Shown here: piece after piece, positions 4,615-5,324 of the stretch
How the letters are laid out: each line of letters opens with the position of its first letter
How positions within the stretch are numbered: position 1 is the stretch's first letter
Assembly: GCA_018818505.1 (NCBI GenBank)
Contig: JAHIRR010000246.1
Location: 1 to 5,324 of the forward strand
Reading direction: 5' to 3'
Length of the DNA: 5,324 bases
DNA from: Candidatus Omnitrophota bacterium
Lineage (GTDB): Bacteria; Omnitrophota; Koll11; Gorgyraeales; Gorgyraeaceae
Program-made: the position numbers and the translations under genes
Notes under the pieces: model-generated
Seen by the model: only the letters and a program-made list of their open reading frames with translations
Told to the model about the DNA's origin: nothing
The model's database searches: none

Positions 4615-5324
4615 ATGAGTTTACCGCGCTTTAGTGTTAACCAGTCACTATTTGTTAATCTTGTCTCAGTCCTTATAATCGTATTCGGGCTCATAGTGGT
4701 AGTGGGCATGAATAGAGAGGTATTCCCGAATGTGGATTTTGACATTGTAAGCATCACCACCGCATACCCTGGCGCCACGCCCCTTGATGTTGAAAAACTC
4801 ATCACTGTGCCTATTGAAAAAGAGCTTAAAGAGGTCGATGGCATAAAAGAGATAAAATCATCCTCATCCGCAGGCGCGTCATTTATAAACGTAAAGTTAG
4901 ATCCTGATGAACGCGATAAAAAAAAGGTCGTGAGTGACATACAGACTGCTGTGGACCGTGTAAAAGACCTGCCTAAAGACATCTATCAGGACCCTGTAGT
5001 GGTCGAGATAAGCTCAAAGCAATATCCTATAATAGAGGTCTCTTTATCCGGGGACATGACAGAGAAAAAACTCCAATATTATGCTGACGGCCTGGAGGAT
5101 CTGATAGAGGATATAAAAGGTGTCGCTAAGATACGCGAATCTGGTTATCGTGACAGGGAAATCCAGATCCACGTCGATCCAGAAAAAATGCGCGAGCAAT
5201 ATGTCTCGTTCGACGAGATCTCGCAGGCCCTTGCCTCCAGAAACATCAGCGTGCCTGCAGGCGAGATAAATACGGAAAGTACAGAGTACAGCATCAGGAC
5301 TACTGGAGAATTTTCTACAGCCAA
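4615..5324 (+). CDS. RND-family efflux permease (AcrB/HAE1-like), N-terminal part
   Basis: The 236 codons present are the start of a protein that is normally about 1,000-1,050 residues; the window ends inside it. The first transmembrane helix is at about residues 12-31 (LFVNLVSVLIIVFGLIVVVG). The RND signature follows: NREVFPNVDFDIVSITTAYP (33-52), then GATPLDVEKLITVPIEKELKEV. GIKEIKSSSSAGASFINVKL is the early part of the porter domain. IQTAVDRVKDLPKD (109-122) and IKGVAKI (167-173) with IQIHVDPEKMREQYVSFDEI (183-202) continue the usual porter subdomains. RND pumps use proton motive force to export drugs, metals or lipids through a TolC partner. The substrate cannot be read from this part, and the transmembrane aspartates of the proton relay lie beyond the window. 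It is cotranscribed, by spacing and strand, with the tolC-like gene. No membrane fusion protein gene lies between them. Confidence 0.93.
   Translation, partial: MSLPRFSVNQSLFVNLVSVLIIVFGLIVVVGMNREVFPNVDFDIVSITTAYPGATPLDVEKLITVPIEKELKEVDGIKEIKSSSSAGASFINVKLDPDERDKKKVVSDIQTAVDRVKDLPKDIYQDPVVVEISSKQYPIIEVSLSGDMTEKKLQYYADGLEDLIEDIKGVAKIRESGYRDREIQIHVDPEKMREQYVSFDEISQALASRNISVPAGEINTESTEYSIRTTGEFSTA

Noticed and set aside
4566..4982. 138-residue minus-strand reading frame
   Set aside because: It is antisense to the RND permease and partly made of the palindrome; the plus-strand frame has strong family motifs.

Overview
The window looks like a chromosomal segment of a didermic (Gram-negative type) bacterium. 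It has moderately low G+C, with heavy use of ATA (Ile) and AGA/AGG (Arg) codons. The combination of a prepilin cluster containing a PilX-like protein, a TolC-type outer-membrane factor and many hairpin repeats suggests an uncultured lineage such as Omnitrophota. That placement rests on general resemblance and is low confidence.

Left part (1-2426): type IV pilus / type II secretion-like minor pilins. A PilV/GspI-like prepilin on the minus strand runs off the left edge. It is divergent from a tightly packed plus-strand operon of three prepilins: PilV/GspI-like (431-883), PilW/GspJ-like (880-1530) and PilX/GspK-like (1527-2426). Both internal junctions are 4-nt ATGA overlaps. The I-J-K order matches the tip or priming complex of pseudopili. 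The J-like gene carries a 70-bp imperfect palindrome inside the part that encodes its leader peptide.

Middle (2427-2587): a regulatory region with a near-consensus extended -10 promoter, a palindromic operator over the start point, and two hairpins in the presumed 5' leader.

Right part (2588-5324): an apparent efflux operon on the plus strand, with a MarR-family regulator, a TolC-like outer-membrane efflux protein and the N-terminal part of an RND permease. No membrane fusion protein is seen within the window. The likely logic is that MarR represses its own promoter and so the pump, and a ligand relieves repression.

The most striking structures are two unrelated 52-bp perfect palindromes, one at each end of the tolC-like gene (3011-3062 and 4542-4593). 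Both are centred on TTAA, and each 26-bp arm is itself an inverted repeat. The first holds the marR stop codon in one arm and the tolC ribosome binding site in the other, which suggests translational coupling or RNA-structure control.
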